Shown here: one piece after another, positions 1-6,851 of the stretch
Numbering within the stretch: the first letter of the stretch is position 1
Layout of the letters: each line of letters opens with the position of its first letter
Source: Gammaproteobacteria bacterium
Lineage (GTDB): Bacteria > Pseudomonadota > Gammaproteobacteria > Pseudomonadales > Pseudohongiellaceae
Assembly (NCBI GenBank): GCA_003451715.1
Contig: DMJN01000219.1
Location: forward strand, 1 to 11,061
Direction of reading: 5' to 3'
Length of the DNA: 11,061 bases
Made by a program: the position numbers and the translations under genes
The notes under the pieces: model-generated
Database searches by the model: none
Told to the model about the DNA's origin: nothing
Seen by the model: the letters and a program-made list of their open reading frames with translations, nothing else

Positions 1-50
1 GAGACCTGTACCAATGGATGTTGTTACCGCGGTGATTAAACCTGCCAGCG

Positions 51-1289
51 TTACCCTTGCAGGGCAGCAACAATTTCTGCCGGACTCACACTCTCATCGG
101 CCAGGCTAGCGGCCGGGATTTGCTGTCCACTCTTGACCAGCTGTTTTGCTGCCATGAATTCCTTCGGGCGATTCACGCACTCCACTGCAATCACACGGGA
201 ATCCTGTAGATAATACAAGGCGAAGCCAGTTTCATCGACGTTAGCTGGATCACCCCGACAGACTTCCTCGTCAAAACCTGAGCTGAGCCCTGTCATCTGC
301 AACTTGACCTGGTACTGATCGGACCAGAACCAGGGCACGGCTTCATAGGGTGTCTGCTTGCCGCAAATATTTGCGGCGGCGACGCGCGCCTGATCGTTGG
401 CATTCTGCACCGACTCGAGCCGGATCAGGCGCTTGAAGATGGCGCTGGGGTGGCATGTGCAATCGCCGGCGGCATATATATGCAGATCGCTGCTGCAGGC
501 GTATTCATCTACCAGCACCCCTTCGTCAATCTCCAATCCCGCACTCTCAGCCAAGCCTACGTTTGGTACGACACCTATTCCGACTATGACGAAGTCGGCT
601 GTGTATTCTGAACCATCGTCACAGGTGATTCTCGCTGCGTCACTGTCGCCACGGATGTCAGTGACTCCTATGGAAGTCTTAATCTCCACTCCATGGCTGG
701 TGTGCAAGGCTGTCATGTAAGCAGACATGCGTTCACTGGTGACTCGCGAAAGAATTCGATCGGCCATCTCGATAACGGTTACTTCCAGGCCCCGCTGTTT
801 CAGCACGGCAGCAGTTTCGAGCCCAATATAACCGGCTCCGATGATCACCGCGCGCTTGCCGGGCTGTGCCATTTCTTTCACTTGAGCGGCGTCAGCGGCC
901 GTGCGGATATAGAAGACATTCTCCAGCGTTGCACCAAGGGGTATTGTCTGAATCAGGGCGCCAGTGCACATCGCCAACTTGTCATAATGCAAGGTCTGGC
1001 CATCGTCCAGCAACACAGCAGATGCATCCCGGTCAATTTTCAATACGGCCGTACCTAATAATAGTTCTATAGAATTGTCTTCGAACATTCTGGCGGGTCG
1101 TAAACGCATAGCATCCAGGTCTTTCTCCCCTGCGAGGAATTCCTTCGACAACGGCGGTCGATGGTAAGGCAATTCACTTTCTGCCCCAATTAATTTTATC
1201 ACCCCATCCCAGCCTTCCTTACGCAATTGCAGTGCCAGGCTTACACCAGCATGACTGGCACCGATAACAATACAAACTTTTTCACTCAT
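51..1289 (-). CDS. FAD-dependent NAD(P)H:ferredoxin reductase-like oxidoreductase (CamA/rhodocoxin reductase type)
   Basis: This 412-residue flavoprotein has the two-dinucleotide-fold layout of putidaredoxin and rhodocoxin reductases. An N-terminal FAD fold shows GASHAG at residues 10-15, followed by the family signature HRPPLSK at 43-49. An NAD(P)H fold follows with GAGYIGLE at 151-158. The second FAD contact is AAGDC at 273-277, and the C-terminal domain carries VPWFWSDQY at 318-326. Known relatives pass electrons from NAD(P)H through FAD to a [2Fe-2S] ferredoxin that serves a P450 or dioxygenase; the partner here is unknown, and no ferredoxin or oxygenase lies in the window. I chose the ATG at 1289 over the TTG one codon upstream because a GGGTGA Shine-Dalgarno-like site lies about 7 nt before it. 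It sits 39 bp after ung with no visible terminator, so it is probably the last gene of the prfB-lysS-ung operon. Family certain, substrate not. Confidence 0.9.
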   Translation of the reverse strand: MSEKVCIVIGASHAGVSLALQLRKEGWDGVIKLIGAESELPYHRPPLSKEFLAGEKDLDAMRLRPARMFEDNSIELLLGTAVLKIDRDASAVLLDDGQTLHYDKLAMCTGALIQTIPLGATLENVFYIRTAADAAQVKEMAQPGKRAVIIGAGYIGLETAAVLKQRGLEVTVIEMADRILSRVTSERMSAYMTALHTSHGVEIKTSIGVTDIRGDSDAARITCDDGSEYTADFVIVGIGVVPNVGLAESAGLEIDEGVLVDEYACSSDLHIYAAGDCTCHPSAIFKRLIRLESVQNANDQARVAAANICGKQTPYEAVPWFWSDQYQVKLQMTGLSSGFDEEVCRGDPANVDETGFALYYLQDSRVIAVECVNRPKEFMAAKQLVKSGQQIPAASLADESVSPAEIVAALQG

Positions 1290-1328
1290 CAAATTTTCAC
1301 CCTAACATTCTATCTACGCGTTTAGAGA

Positions 1329-2036
1329 TTATGGTAATTGCCAGTCGATAGCTGTCTTTCCTTGTTGTTCCAGATAGGCATTGGCCTGAGAAAAATGCCG
1401 ATTGCCAAAAAAGCCGCGGCTTGCAGAGAGGGGTGAGGGATGTGGAGACTGCAGCACCAGGTGCTTGTCCCGATCTATCATCGCACCCTTCTTCTGTGCA
1501 TAGCTTCCCCACAAGATAAACACCAGACCGGTTTTTTGCTCATTCAGCACCTGTACGATCCGATCCGTGAATGTTTCCCAGCCAGCTCCCTGATGGGACG
1601 CCGCCCGCCCGGCTTCCACCGTCAATACCGCGTTGAGCAGTAATACACCCTGCTCTGCCCAATAGTTGAGACAGCCGTGACCGGGCGCTTCGAAGCCTAC
1701 ATCGGACTGTAGTTCCTTATAGATATTTATCAACGAAGGTGGCAGTGCGGTACCGGGTTTCACCGAGAAGCACAGGCCATGGGCCTGGTTCGGTCCGTGA
1801 TAGGGATCCTGCCCCAGTATGACGACCTTGGTGTTATCGAATGCGGTGGTATTGAGCGCATTGAATATTTCATCACCGGGTGGAAACACGCGTTTGCCGC
1901 TGGCTTTCTCATTAAGCAGAAACTGACGAAGCTCTCCCATGTAGCCGGCATCGAATTCTGCACCGAGCACCTGTTTCCAGGACGCGTCCAGTTTTATCGG
2001 GCGCGCTTCACCGAGGCTACGGTCAATCACTGTCAT
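1329..2036 (-). CDS. ung: Uracil-DNA glycosylase, family 1
   Basis: The enzyme removes uracil from DNA as the first step of base excision repair in the cytoplasm. The 235-residue product (E. coli Ung is 229) carries every family-1 signature. The water-activating loop is GQDPYHG at 75-81 (catalytic Asp77), and Phe90 in LCFSV stacks on uracil. Asn135 in LLLNAVLTV recognises uracil, and HPSPLS at 199-204 has catalytic His199 and the DNA-intercalating Leu203. I chose the ATG at 2036, which gives a normal N-terminus ([10 protein letters not shown]) and overlaps the end of lysS by 14 bp. An in-frame ATG at 2087 would add 17 residues and overlap lysS by 65 bp. Neither start has a clear Shine-Dalgarno sequence, so translation is probably coupled to lysS. 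Function is secure; the start is less so. Confidence 0.96.
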   Translation of the reverse strand: MTVIDRSLGEARPIKLDASWKQVLGAEFDAGYMGELRQFLLNEKASGKRVFPPGDEIFNALNTTAFDNTKVVILGQDPYHGPNQAHGLCFSVKPGTALPPSLINIYKELQSDVGFEAPGHGCLNYWAEQGVLLLNAVLTVEAGRAASHQGAGWETFTDRIVQVLNEQKTGLVFILWGSYAQKKGAMIDRDKHLVLQSPHPSPLSASRGFFGNRHFSQANAYLEQQGKTAIDWQLP

Positions 2037-3528
2037 GGTGCGGGCGCATATGAGGAAACAACAATACGTCCTTAATCGAAGGCGCATCGGTAAACAGCAT
2101 CACCAGTCGATCGATGCCGATGCCCTCTCCTGCGGTTGGTGGCAATCCATACTCCAGGGCGGTCACGTAATCATCATCGTAGTGCATCGCCTCAGAATCA
2201 CCGGACTCTTTCTGGGCGACTTGTGTGCGGAAACGCTCCGCCTGCTCTTCCGGATCGTTGAGTTCGGAAAATCCATTCGCCAGTTCACGCCCCCCGATCA
2301 TCAACTCGAAGCGATCGGCGTAATCCGGATTGTCTTCGTTGCGGCGTGCCAGCGGCGAGACTTCGATTGGATACTGCGTAATGAAGGTGGGTTGATCCAG
2401 CAACTGTTCCACCTTCTGCTCGAAGATCTCCATGATAATCTTTCCCTTCGGCCAGGCTTCATCGAAATGCACTTCCAGCTTATTTGCCAGCGCGATGACT
2501 GAATTCACATCAGTAAAGACCTGCTCGTCGCTGACGGCACAGTGCCGGGTGATGGCCTGCAACACCGTGAGGCGATCGAATGGCCTGGCGAAGTCATAAC
2601 TGGATCCCTGATAAGTGATGTTGCTGTCTCCCACCACGTTCTGCGCAATTTTTCTGAACAGATCCTCGGTGAGATCCATTAGATCCTGGTATCTGGCATA
2701 GGCCTGGTAAAATTCCAGCATGGTGAATTCCGGATTGTGCCGGGTGGACAGGCCTTCATTTCGGAAACTCCGGTTCAACTCGAAGACTTTCTCGAAACCA
2801 CCCACCACCAGCCGCTTCAGAAATAGCTCGGGTGCGACGCGCAGATACATGTCCTGGTCGAGAGCATTATGGTGAGTTATAAACGGCCTTGCCGTGGCGC
2901 CGCCGGGGATAATCTGCATCATGGGAGTCTCCACTTCCATGAAGCCCAGGCCCTCGAAGTAATCCCGTATAAAACGCAGTATTTCAGAGCGCACCTGGAA
3001 TATGGCTCTGGAGTCTTCATTGACAATAAGGTCCACGTAGCGCTGTCGGTAGCGCATCTCGGTATCTGTCAGGCCGCGGTATTTATCCGGCAGTGGCCGC
3101 AAGGACTTGCTCAGCAATAGAAAGTTCGAGACGCGTACCGTCAATTCTCCCTTGCCTGTTTTGAATACCTCCCCTTCGGCACCGATGATGTCACCGAGAT
3201 CCAGTGACTTCAGCTCATCAGCCAGGTCATCGGTAAACGACTTGTTATTCATGTAAAGCTGCTGTTGCCCGCTGCCATCCTGTATCACCACGAAGAGGCC
3301 GCGCATGCGCACGATCCTACCGGCAACACTCGTCTGCCTGGCCAGCGTTTCCAACTCTGACTTGTCTTTTTCACCAAACTCATTGTGCAGATCAGCCGCA
3401 GTATCCAGACGCTGGAAGTGGTTAGGGAAAGCCTGCCGCCTGCTGCGAATCTCCCTGAGCTTATCCCGGCGCAGGGCAATCAGCTTGTTTTCGCCGTGCT
3501 CGCTGTTGTTGTCGTGTTCTTCAGACAT
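2023..3528 (-). CDS. lysS: Lysyl-tRNA synthetase, class II
   Basis: LysRS activates lysine with ATP and charges tRNA-Lys in the cytoplasm. The 501-residue product matches the usual class II length (E. coli LysS is 505). An N-terminal OB-fold anticodon-binding domain spans about 67-140. The catalytic core has a motif 1 region at about 197-216 (FMEVETPMM, then PGGATARPF). Motif 2 is [14 protein letters not shown] at 255-268, and motif 3 is GEGIGIDRL at 467-475 followed by the LFPHMRP tail. The last residues, HHDSD, extend slightly beyond the common MRP ending. The gene follows prfB by 23 bp, the conserved prfB-lysS order of many gammaproteobacteria, and its TGA stop lies inside the start of ung. 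The nearest purine-rich stretch before the ATG is weak (AAGAAAGAC), while a GGAG sits farther upstream next to the prfB stop. Very confident. Confidence 0.98.
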   Translation of the reverse strand: MSEEHDNNSEHGENKLIALRRDKLREIRSRRQAFPNHFQRLDTAADLHNEFGEKDKSELETLARQTSVAGRIVRMRGLFVVIQDGSGQQQLYMNNKSFTDDLADELKSLDLGDIIGAEGEVFKTGKGELTVRVSNFLLLSKSLRPLPDKYRGLTDTEMRYRQRYVDLIVNEDSRAIFQVRSEILRFIRDYFEGLGFMEVETPMMQIIPGGATARPFITHHNALDQDMYLRVAPELFLKRLVVGGFEKVFELNRSFRNEGLSTRHNPEFTMLEFYQAYARYQDLMDLTEDLFRKIAQNVVGDSNITYQGSSYDFARPFDRLTVLQAITRHCAVSDEQVFTDVNSVIALANKLEVHFDEAWPKGKIIMEIFEQKVEQLLDQPTFITQYPIEVSPLARRNEDNPDYADRFELMIGGRELANGFSELNDPEEQAERFRTQVAQKESGDSEAMHYDDDYVTALEYGLPPTAGEGIGIDRLVMLFTDAPSIKDVLLFPHMRPHHDSD

Positions 3529-3551
3529 GATCGGTCTTTCTTAATGCTCCT

Positions 3552-4650
3552 TTACAGGCCCATTTTCAAACTGGCTTCGATGAACTTATCCAGGTCACCG
3601 TCCAGCACTGCATTGGTGTTGCTTACTTCCACATTGGTGCGCAGGTCTTTTATTCGGGAAGAATCCAGCACATAGGATCTGATCTGGCTTCCCCAACCGA
3701 TATCGGCTTTCGCTTCTTCTACGGTTTTCTTCTCTTCCTTGCGCTTCAGTTCTTCCAACTCATAAAGCTTCGCCTTCAATTGCTTGATGGCCATGTCCTT
3801 GTTCTTGTGCTGGGAACGCTGGCTCTGGCACTGTACGACGATGCCGCTCGGTTCGTGCGTCAGCCGCACCGCCGAATCGGTCTTGTTCACGTGCTGCCCA
3901 CCGGCGCCGCTGGAGCGATAGGTATCTATTCGCACCGACGACATATCCAGCTCCACCTCTATATCCTCGTCGATTTCCGGAGAGACGAACACCGAAGCGA
4001 ATGAAGTGTGGCGACGGTTGCCGGAATCGAACGGCGATTTGCGGACCAGCCGGTGCACGCCTGTCTCGGTTCTTAACCAGCCGAAAGCGAATTCCCCGCT
4101 GATTTGAATCGTGGCACTCTTGATTCCCGCCACATCACCGCCGGAGACTTCCACCAATTCGGTCTTAAATCCCTTGTTTTCACCCCAGCGTAAATACATG
4201 CGTAGCAGCATCTCCGCCCAGTCCTGTGCCTCGGTACCGCCCGAGCCTGCCTGGATGTCCAGGTAGGCGCTCGCCTCATCCATGTTACCGGAGAACATGC
4301 GGCGAAACTCCAGGGATTCCAGTCGTTCCTCTAAATGATCGAGATCCTTATTGGCAACCTCGAACAGCTCCTGGTCAGATTCATCCTGTGCCAGAGTCAA
4401 TAGCTCTTCGACTTCCTGGATACCGCTGTACAGCTTGTCTATGGTGCGAACTATGGACTCCAGGTTTGACTGTTCCTTACCCAGGGTCTGGGCATAGTCA
4501 GGTTTCTCCCACACAGAGGCTTCACCGAGTTCTAATTCCACCTCGGCGAGGCGGCCACGTTTGATCTCGTAGTCAAAGGTACCCCCTGAGACTATCGGTT
4601 CGAGTGTTAAGCTCCTTTAACTTGGTCAATTGACTATTAATCTCCAGCAT
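3552..4650 (-). CDS. prfB: Peptide chain release factor 2, expressed through a programmed +1 frameshift
   Basis: RF2 reads UAA and UGA stop codons and triggers peptide release on the ribosome. The gene is in two frames. Codons 1-25 (ATG at 4650 to CTT at 4576) end at an in-frame TGA (4575-4573). Skipping T4575 resumes at GAC (4574-4572) and runs to the TAA at 3552. The joined product is 365 residues, exactly the E. coli length. It contains the stop-recognition tripeptide SPF at 205-207 and the peptidyl-hydrolysis motif GGQ at 250-252. Residue 246 is Ser, in the Ala/Ser class rather than the Thr known from E. coli K-12. An AGGA Shine-Dalgarno sequence lies 8 nt before the ATG, and the N-terminus [10 protein letters not shown] resembles E. 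coli RF2. A single-frame caller would start wrongly at the GTG at 4541 and lose 36 residues. Regulation is autogenous: low RF2 lengthens the pause at UGA and favours the shift. Confidence 0.97.
4572..4587 (-). promoter_or_regulatory. prfB programmed +1 frameshift signal
   Basis: On the minus strand the order is AGGGGG (4587-4582), TAC, then CTT TGA C (4578-4572). This matches the known RF2 recoding element: an internal Shine-Dalgarno sequence 3 nt upstream of a slippery CUU followed by a poorly read UGA-C. The tRNA-Leu on CUU slips to UUU and translation continues with GAC. The encoded junction RGYLDY is the same as in E. coli RF2. The open reading frame continues with strong homology on both sides, so the in-frame stop is functional recoding and not damage. 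Confidence 0.96.
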
Positions 4651-4685
4651 CTTACTCGTCCTGCCACGTGATTGGGAAAACGCGC

Positions 4686-4714
4686 ATTTTACCCTAACGA
4701 ACTACGGAATCCAC
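4686..4714 (-). promoter_or_regulatory. Possible prfB operon promoter
   Basis: The minus strand reads TAAAAT at 4691-4686 (5 of 6 to the sigma70 -10 box), placed to give a leader of about 28-30 nt before the prfB ATG. The hexamer at 17 bp spacing, GTGGAT (4714-4709), is a poor -35 match. This is a positional guess only. Confidence 0.25.
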
Positions 4715-4736
4715 CGCCGCATCAACTCCTCGCTCC

Positions 4737-4767
4737 TTCATAGTTATTCACTCGGCATAACTATAAT
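4737..4767 (+). promoter_or_regulatory. Probable mnmC promoter
   Basis: A perfect sigma70 -10 hexamer, TATAAT, lies at 4762-4767. It implies a leader of about 70 nt before the mnmC start at 4846. The -35 side is weak: TTCATA at 4737-4742 has a 19 bp spacer, and no extended -10 TGn is present, so the promoter may need an activator or be modest. It overlaps the inverted repeat at 4740-4764. Confidence 0.4.
4740..4764. repeat. 8+8 bp perfect inverted repeat in the prfB/mnmC divergent region
   Basis: ATAGTTAT (4740-4747) and ATAACTAT (4757-4764) are exact reverse complements separated by 9 bp. The centre-to-centre distance of 17 bp and the AT-rich arms suit a dimeric helix-turn-helix regulator. 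The right arm runs into the TATAAT box of the rightward promoter. On the opposite strand the same arm gives TATAGT. A bound protein could therefore gate mnmC, the prfB operon, or both. The geometry is seen; the operator role is inferred. Confidence 0.45.
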
Positions 4768-4810
4768 CGCCAATCGACGTGTAGTAGGCTGACGCAGCAG
4801 CACGCAACCG

Positions 4811-4849
4811 ATGACTCTTAGAAGCAAACCATTTTATTCACTACAGTGA
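4811..4849 (+). CDS. Possible 12-codon leader ORF overlapping the mnmC start
   Basis: An ATG at 4811 opens 12 codons (MTLRSKPFYSLQ) and ends at TGA 4847-4849. That stop shares bases with the GTG start of mnmC (4846-4848) in a GTGA overlap, the usual geometry of translational coupling by re-initiation. mnmC itself has no visible Shine-Dalgarno sequence, which makes coupling attractive. Against it, the ATG at 4811 also lacks one, and such short overlaps occur by chance whenever GTG is followed by A. Three of its codons (AGA, AAA, CAG) are read by tRNAs of the (c)mnm5U34 class that MnmC acts on, which is only suggestive. Confidence 0.2.
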   Translation: MTLRSKPFYSLQ

Positions 4850-6837
4850 AAATCAAGCATGCCTCCCTGCGTTGGATCGAATCCGACCTGCCCTATTCCA
4901 GGCAGTTTGGCGACCTGTACTACTCGCGCGAGGATGAACTGGGGGAGAGTCGCCATGCCTTCCTCGAAGCGAACGAGCTGCGGCATCGGTGGCAACAAGC
5001 CGCGGACAGCAAGCTGTCATTCACGATTGCAGAAATCGGCTTCGGCAGTGCCCTGAATTTCCTGCTCACCTGGCAACTGTGGCGCAGCAGTACTCATAAA
5101 CCGGCTGGATTGCACTATATCGCCTTCGAGAAATATCCCTTTTCCAGCTCCGATCTGAAGAGGGTTCAGCAACGCTGGCCCGTTTTAACAGATTTCAGCC
5201 GGGCGCTACAGGCTGTGTACCCTGATCAATGCAGCGGTTGCCACCGCCTATTACTGGAGGACGGGCTCATTCTGGATCTGCATCTGGGTGATGCGCGCAC
5301 GCAATTGCAAAACCATGCCACTGCTGACGGACAGGTCGACGCCTGGTACCTGGACGGCTTCAATCCCCAACTCAATCCTGAACTGTGGCAGCGTAAACTG
5401 TTCCAACTGATTGCTGCTGCCAGCAAACCTGCCGCCACCCTGTCCACCTACAGTGCAGCCGGCGCAGTACGCAGGCAGCTACAGGCCGTAGGATTCGAGG
5501 TTGAGAAAACAAGCGGATTCGGGCGTAAACGCCACATGCTGGTTGCCACCAGACCCACCGCGATTAAGCATGGAGACCAGCAGCCCGGAGCAATTGAAGG
5601 CAGCGGTAGTTGGTCCATTTATCCCGGGTTGCTTGCGGGTGAGCGCCAGGCGCTCATTATCGGGGCAGGATTGGCAGGCTGCAGCATGGCCTACAGCCTG
5701 GCCCGACGTGGTTGGCGGGTCAGTGTAATCGACGGGGCAGCGACTCCGGCCAGTGGCGCATCGGGGACTGCACAGCTCGCCCTGCGCTGCAGGCTCTTTC
5801 AGAACGATTCCCCCTTAAGTCGTTTTTTCCTGCAGGCCTATCTGTTTTCCAGACGGCAATACAGCCAGCTCAACCTATCCTCCCCGTTAGCCTTTCATGA
5901 TTGTGGGGTATTGCAGCTGCATGGGGCGATGAACAAACAGCAGCCGCTGGACTGGCAAAAAATGCGCCGTCTTTACCCCCATGAAGTTATTCAGATGCTT
6001 GCGCCAGCCGACGCCAGTCAGCTGGCCAATACCACACTCGAGGACGCCGCTTACTATTTCCCCGGGGGTGGCTGGCTCGACCCGACCCTGCTTTGCTGCA
6101 GCTACCTGGACCATCCAAACATTTCCCTGCATACGGGTCGGGCGGTGCATACTCTGGAAGTCAGGGACTCCCGCTGGCAGGCTGCAGATGCAGAGGGTCA
6201 ACTGCTGGCAAGCGCTACTGTTGCCGTCATTGCCAATAGTTACGATGCCACCCGCTTCAGCACCACTGCCTGGCTCCCCCTGCAGACTGTGCGCGGTCAG
6301 ACTACCACCATAGGATCGAGCCGCCTCAGTGCGTCTCTGGCCAGCGTCGTGTGTGGCGAGCGCACCGTGTTTCCCTGTATCGATGGTCATCACACCCTCT
6401 CCGCCAGTTATCGATCCCGGGACTCGGACCTGAGCATCAGCGATGCCGATAACCAGCAAAACCTGCAGGGGGCACAAGCTTGTTTTCGTGAAGTAAATTA
6501 TCTCGATAAAGAATTTCAGGAAGCGCGTGTGGCATTGCGCTGTAGCAGCAGTGATTACCTGCCAGTGGTGGGTCAGGTACCTGAAGTTGGTGCCATGCAG
6601 GAGCAGTTTTCAGCATTAAGACACAACGCCAGGGCACGGGTAAATTGCAGCGGCAGCTATCATCCCGGCCTCTACCTGTCGGTGGCACATGGATCTAATG
6701 GATTGGCGACCTGCCCATTGAGCAGTGAATTTCTAGCCAGTCTCATCAACGGCGAAGTACTGCCAATCGATCAGGCGATGTCGGCGGCATTGAATCCTGC
6801 TCGCTTTATTATCCGCGACCTGAAGAAACAGCGCTGA
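4846..6837 (+). CDS. mnmC: Bifunctional tRNA cmnm5s2U34 oxidoreductase / nm5s2U34 methyltransferase
   Basis: MnmC finishes the wobble-uridine pathway begun by MnmE-MnmG. Its C-terminal FAD domain removes carboxymethyl from cmnm5(s2)U34, and its N-terminal SAM domain methylates nm5(s2)U34 to mnm5(s2)U34. The 663-residue length fits the fused form (E. coli is 668). The methyltransferase half shows FGDLYYS at 21-27, the SAM loop EIGFGSALNF at 63-72 and DAWYLDGF at 165-172, where Asp170 is in the catalytic position. The oxidase half opens with the FAD loop GAGLAG at 272-277 and ends with DYLPVVGQVP and AHGSNGLATCPL. Ala69 replaces the Gly expected in GFGTGLN. The only plausible start is GTG 4846, because an in-frame TAG lies at 4819-4821; it has no clear Shine-Dalgarno sequence. 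The gene is divergent from prfB-lysS and convergent with apeB. Confidence 0.96.
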   Translation: MKIKHASLRWIESDLPYSRQFGDLYYSREDELGESRHAFLEANELRHRWQQAADSKLSFTIAEIGFGSALNFLLTWQLWRSSTHKPAGLHYIAFEKYPFSSSDLKRVQQRWPVLTDFSRALQAVYPDQCSGCHRLLLEDGLILDLHLGDARTQLQNHATADGQVDAWYLDGFNPQLNPELWQRKLFQLIAAASKPAATLSTYSAAGAVRRQLQAVGFEVEKTSGFGRKRHMLVATRPTAIKHGDQQPGAIEGSGSWSIYPGLLAGERQALIIGAGLAGCSMAYSLARRGWRVSVIDGAATPASGASGTAQLALRCRLFQNDSPLSRFFLQAYLFSRRQYSQLNLSSPLAFHDCGVLQLHGAMNKQQPLDWQKMRRLYPHEVIQMLAPADASQLANTTLEDAAYYFPGGGWLDPTLLCCSYLDHPNISLHTGRAVHTLEVRDSRWQAADAEGQLLASATVAVIANSYDATRFSTTAWLPLQTVRGQTTTIGSSRLSASLASVVCGERTVFPCIDGHHTLSASYRSRDSDLSISDADNQQNLQGAQACFREVNYLDKEFQEARVALRCSSSDYLPVVGQVPEVGAMQEQFSALRHNARARVNCSGSYHPGLYLSVAHGSNGLATCPLSSEFLASLINGEVLPIDQAMSAALNPARFIIRDLKKQR

Positions 6838-6851
6838 CCGGGCTAGCGGTC
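6836..6851. terminator. Weak inverted repeat spanning the mnmC/apeB stop codons
   Basis: GACCG (6836-6840) and CGGTC (6847-6851) pair around a 6-nt loop and enclose the apeB stop and two bases of the mnmC stop. This is the only candidate for ending transcription between the two convergent genes, which are 5 bp apart. No U-tract follows on the plus strand. On the minus strand only a broken T-rich run follows. A bidirectional terminator role is a low-confidence inference. Confidence 0.2.

Noticed and set aside
1..50. Possible gene fragment at the left edge, including a plus-strand frame beginning MDVVTAVIKPA that looks faintly PII-like
   Set aside because: The frame closes at about position 109 inside the antisense of the oxidoreductase and lacks any further PII motif. 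Nothing can be supported in these 50 bases.
2035..2502. 155-codon open frame on the plus strand across the lysS 3' end
   Set aside because: It is antisense to LysRS motif 3 and the catalytic core, has no recognisable domain and no promoter or ribosome-binding site.
3552..4650. prfB as a frameshifted pseudogene
   Set aside because: The in-frame TGA sits in the exact RF2 recoding context, and the protein is otherwise full length with SPF and GGQ intact.
4694..4741. 15-codon minus-strand frame (ATG at 4741) upstream of prfB, considered as a leader peptide
   Set aside because: It has no Shine-Dalgarno sequence, lies mostly upstream of the likely transcript start, and does not overlap the prfB start.
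5887..6477. 196-codon open frame on the minus strand inside mnmC
   Set aside because: mnmC is continuous on the plus strand here with recognisable FAD-domain sequence. The antisense translation has no family motif and is a codon-bias shadow.
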